From the NCBI GenBank assembly GCA_949318235.1, contig OX439137.1, positions 12,458,698 through 12,522,697 of the forward strand: DNA of 64,000 nt, written 5' to 3'. Under the pieces are notes generated by a model. That model was not told the origin of the DNA, searched no databases, and worked only from the letters and a program-made list of their open reading frames with translations. How positions within the stretch are numbered: position 1 is the first letter of the stretch; every line of letters begins with the position of its first letter. Position numbers and translations under genes: made by a program. The DNA is from Ecdyonurus torrentis (lineage: Eukaryota; Arthropoda; Insecta; Ephemeroptera; Heptageniidae). Positions 62,881 through 64,000 of this stretch are shown here, piece by piece.

Positions 62881-63181
62881 TTCGGGATTTGACTAAAAAG
62901 TTGTTAAAAAAAGAAAAATCTGAAATTTTGCAGAGTGATACATTAGGATAAGATATATTTAAAAATGAAACCGTATAGATTTTGAGTTATGAGTTTTCGA
63001 AGTTTTAGTCCAATAAGAGCCCATGTTAGTTTTAATAATTATTTTCTCTCTTAACCTGATGACCATACGTTTTGAAAATTTTATCATATAGCTGTTACTA
63101 TTAACTTTCAAATGACATCATGAAGTTTTAAAGATTTCGTTTTAGATTTTGAGATAAAAGTCATCTGAATACAATCCTTAA
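62881..63181. mobile_element. Diverged family K MITE (K-prime), copy 2
   Basis: Close relative of 48031-48370: CGGGATTTGACTAAAAAGTT, TGATACATTAGGATAAG and CATCTGAATACAATCCTTAA. The left end lacks the first 20 bp or so. Its right-hand TTAA (63178-63181) is also the left border of the next element. Confidence 0.75.
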
Positions 63182-63493
63182 AGGCGCAGAACACTTTGAA
63201 CAAAAAAGTTGTGTAATATCCTAACAAACCTCAAAATCAACGTTGATTTGGCCGAAGTCATTGATTTCTAATTTAGATTCCATGCACAAAATGCCACTGG
63301 CGGTCACTGACGTCACAGCTCGCCTGGTTCACGCGCACGTAAACTGGGTGAGCTGTGACGTCAGTGACTGCCAGTGTCATTTTGTGAATGGGAAATAAAT
63401 TAGAAATAAATGACTCCGGCCAAAACAACGTTGATTTTCAGGTTTGTTAGGATATTACAAAACTTTTTTGTTCAAGGTGTTCTACGCCTTTAA
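63178..63493. mobile_element. MITE family H, copy 4
   Basis: TTAAAGGCGCAGAACACTTT to GTTCTACGCCTTTAA. Two TGACGTCA octamers at 63308-63315 and 63356-63363, mirrored about the centre. The best preserved copy of the family, with matching arms nearly throughout. Confidence 0.85.
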
Positions 63494-64000
63494 GTAAATT
63501 CAAGCATAATATATTTAAAAAAAAAAATGTTGCAACATTAAAGTAAATATCATGAATCTGGTAATATATTTTGTTAAACAATAAACCCTTAGTATGGTGC
63601 TCTACATTACATTAAATTTATTTGTTATGTGTTAGAGAGGTAAAAGTTTGCAAAAAAAAATTCCATATAATGTACTGTAAAAGTCGTTAAAATAAAATTC
63701 ATGACTTGTGCAAAGAAACTGTACATGTAGAATACAAAATAAAATATTTTATATTATTATAATAATACACTCTCACATTTTTACTGGCAAAATGTACGAA
63801 TTAATCTCTCTTATTACACTTACAGAAATAATATATACCACTTTTATATACGCTGAGTAATCTATAATGCAAGTTTTTAAGTTTTTTTTTTGTTTTTTTT
63901 TCAATTTATATATTTATGTATAAATAATCAGTTGATATGCTTTTTAATTTCATCTTTTTTTATTGAAATTATATGCATTCGGCTTCATCGTTAAATTATA
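63494..64000. other. Gene-free AT-rich stretch to window end
   Basis: Short homopolymers only; no gene or repeat recognised. Confidence 0.5.

Overview
The window is strongly AT-rich, intron-containing eukaryotic DNA. It holds one recognisable host gene, many microsatellites, and a dense population of short non-autonomous transposons. The protein, the RTE-like LINE fragment, a tRNA-derived SINE and the abundance of GA/CT and TA tracts all fit an invertebrate animal. An arthropod is my best guess, but nothing here proves it. Everything was read by eye; identities and boundaries are estimates.

Layout: 1-2210 is the 3' flank of the gene, with three palindromic elements. 2211-12059 (minus strand) is a complete ten-exon gene for PCID2, the PCI-domain protein of the TREX-2 mRNA-export complex. 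All ten coding exons join in frame into a 404-residue protein, and every junction keeps GT/AG. Most of the larger introns carry a transposon: a foldback array in intron 9, a hAT-type MITE with an exact 8-bp target duplication in intron 7, a TTAA-flanked MITE in intron 6, an RTE-like LINE fragment in intron 5, a near-perfect 365-bp palindrome in intron 4, and two foldback elements in intron 3. 12060-64000 has no gene I can support, apart from one weak candidate first exon at 54536-54582. It is filled with dispersed MITE families, poly(A)/poly(T) runs, and (GA)n, (CT)n, (TA)n and (TTG)n tracts.

MITE families, with letters used only here: F (5181-5656), H (4 copies), I (6 copies) and K (4 copies plus 2 diverged) are flanked by TTAA, which suggests piggyBac-type mobilisation. 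J (4 copies plus 1 truncated) ends in TA next to GGGTG/CACCC. U (3 copies) is hAT-like. M, N, O, P and Q are further repeats.

Two patterns look most worth pursuing. First, the foldback elements around PCID2 are built from arrays of about 33-bp monomers arranged head-to-head. Second, the CREB/ATF palindrome TGACGTCA occurs at least 23 times in the window, nearly always inside MITEs of several different families, where less than one copy would be expected by chance.
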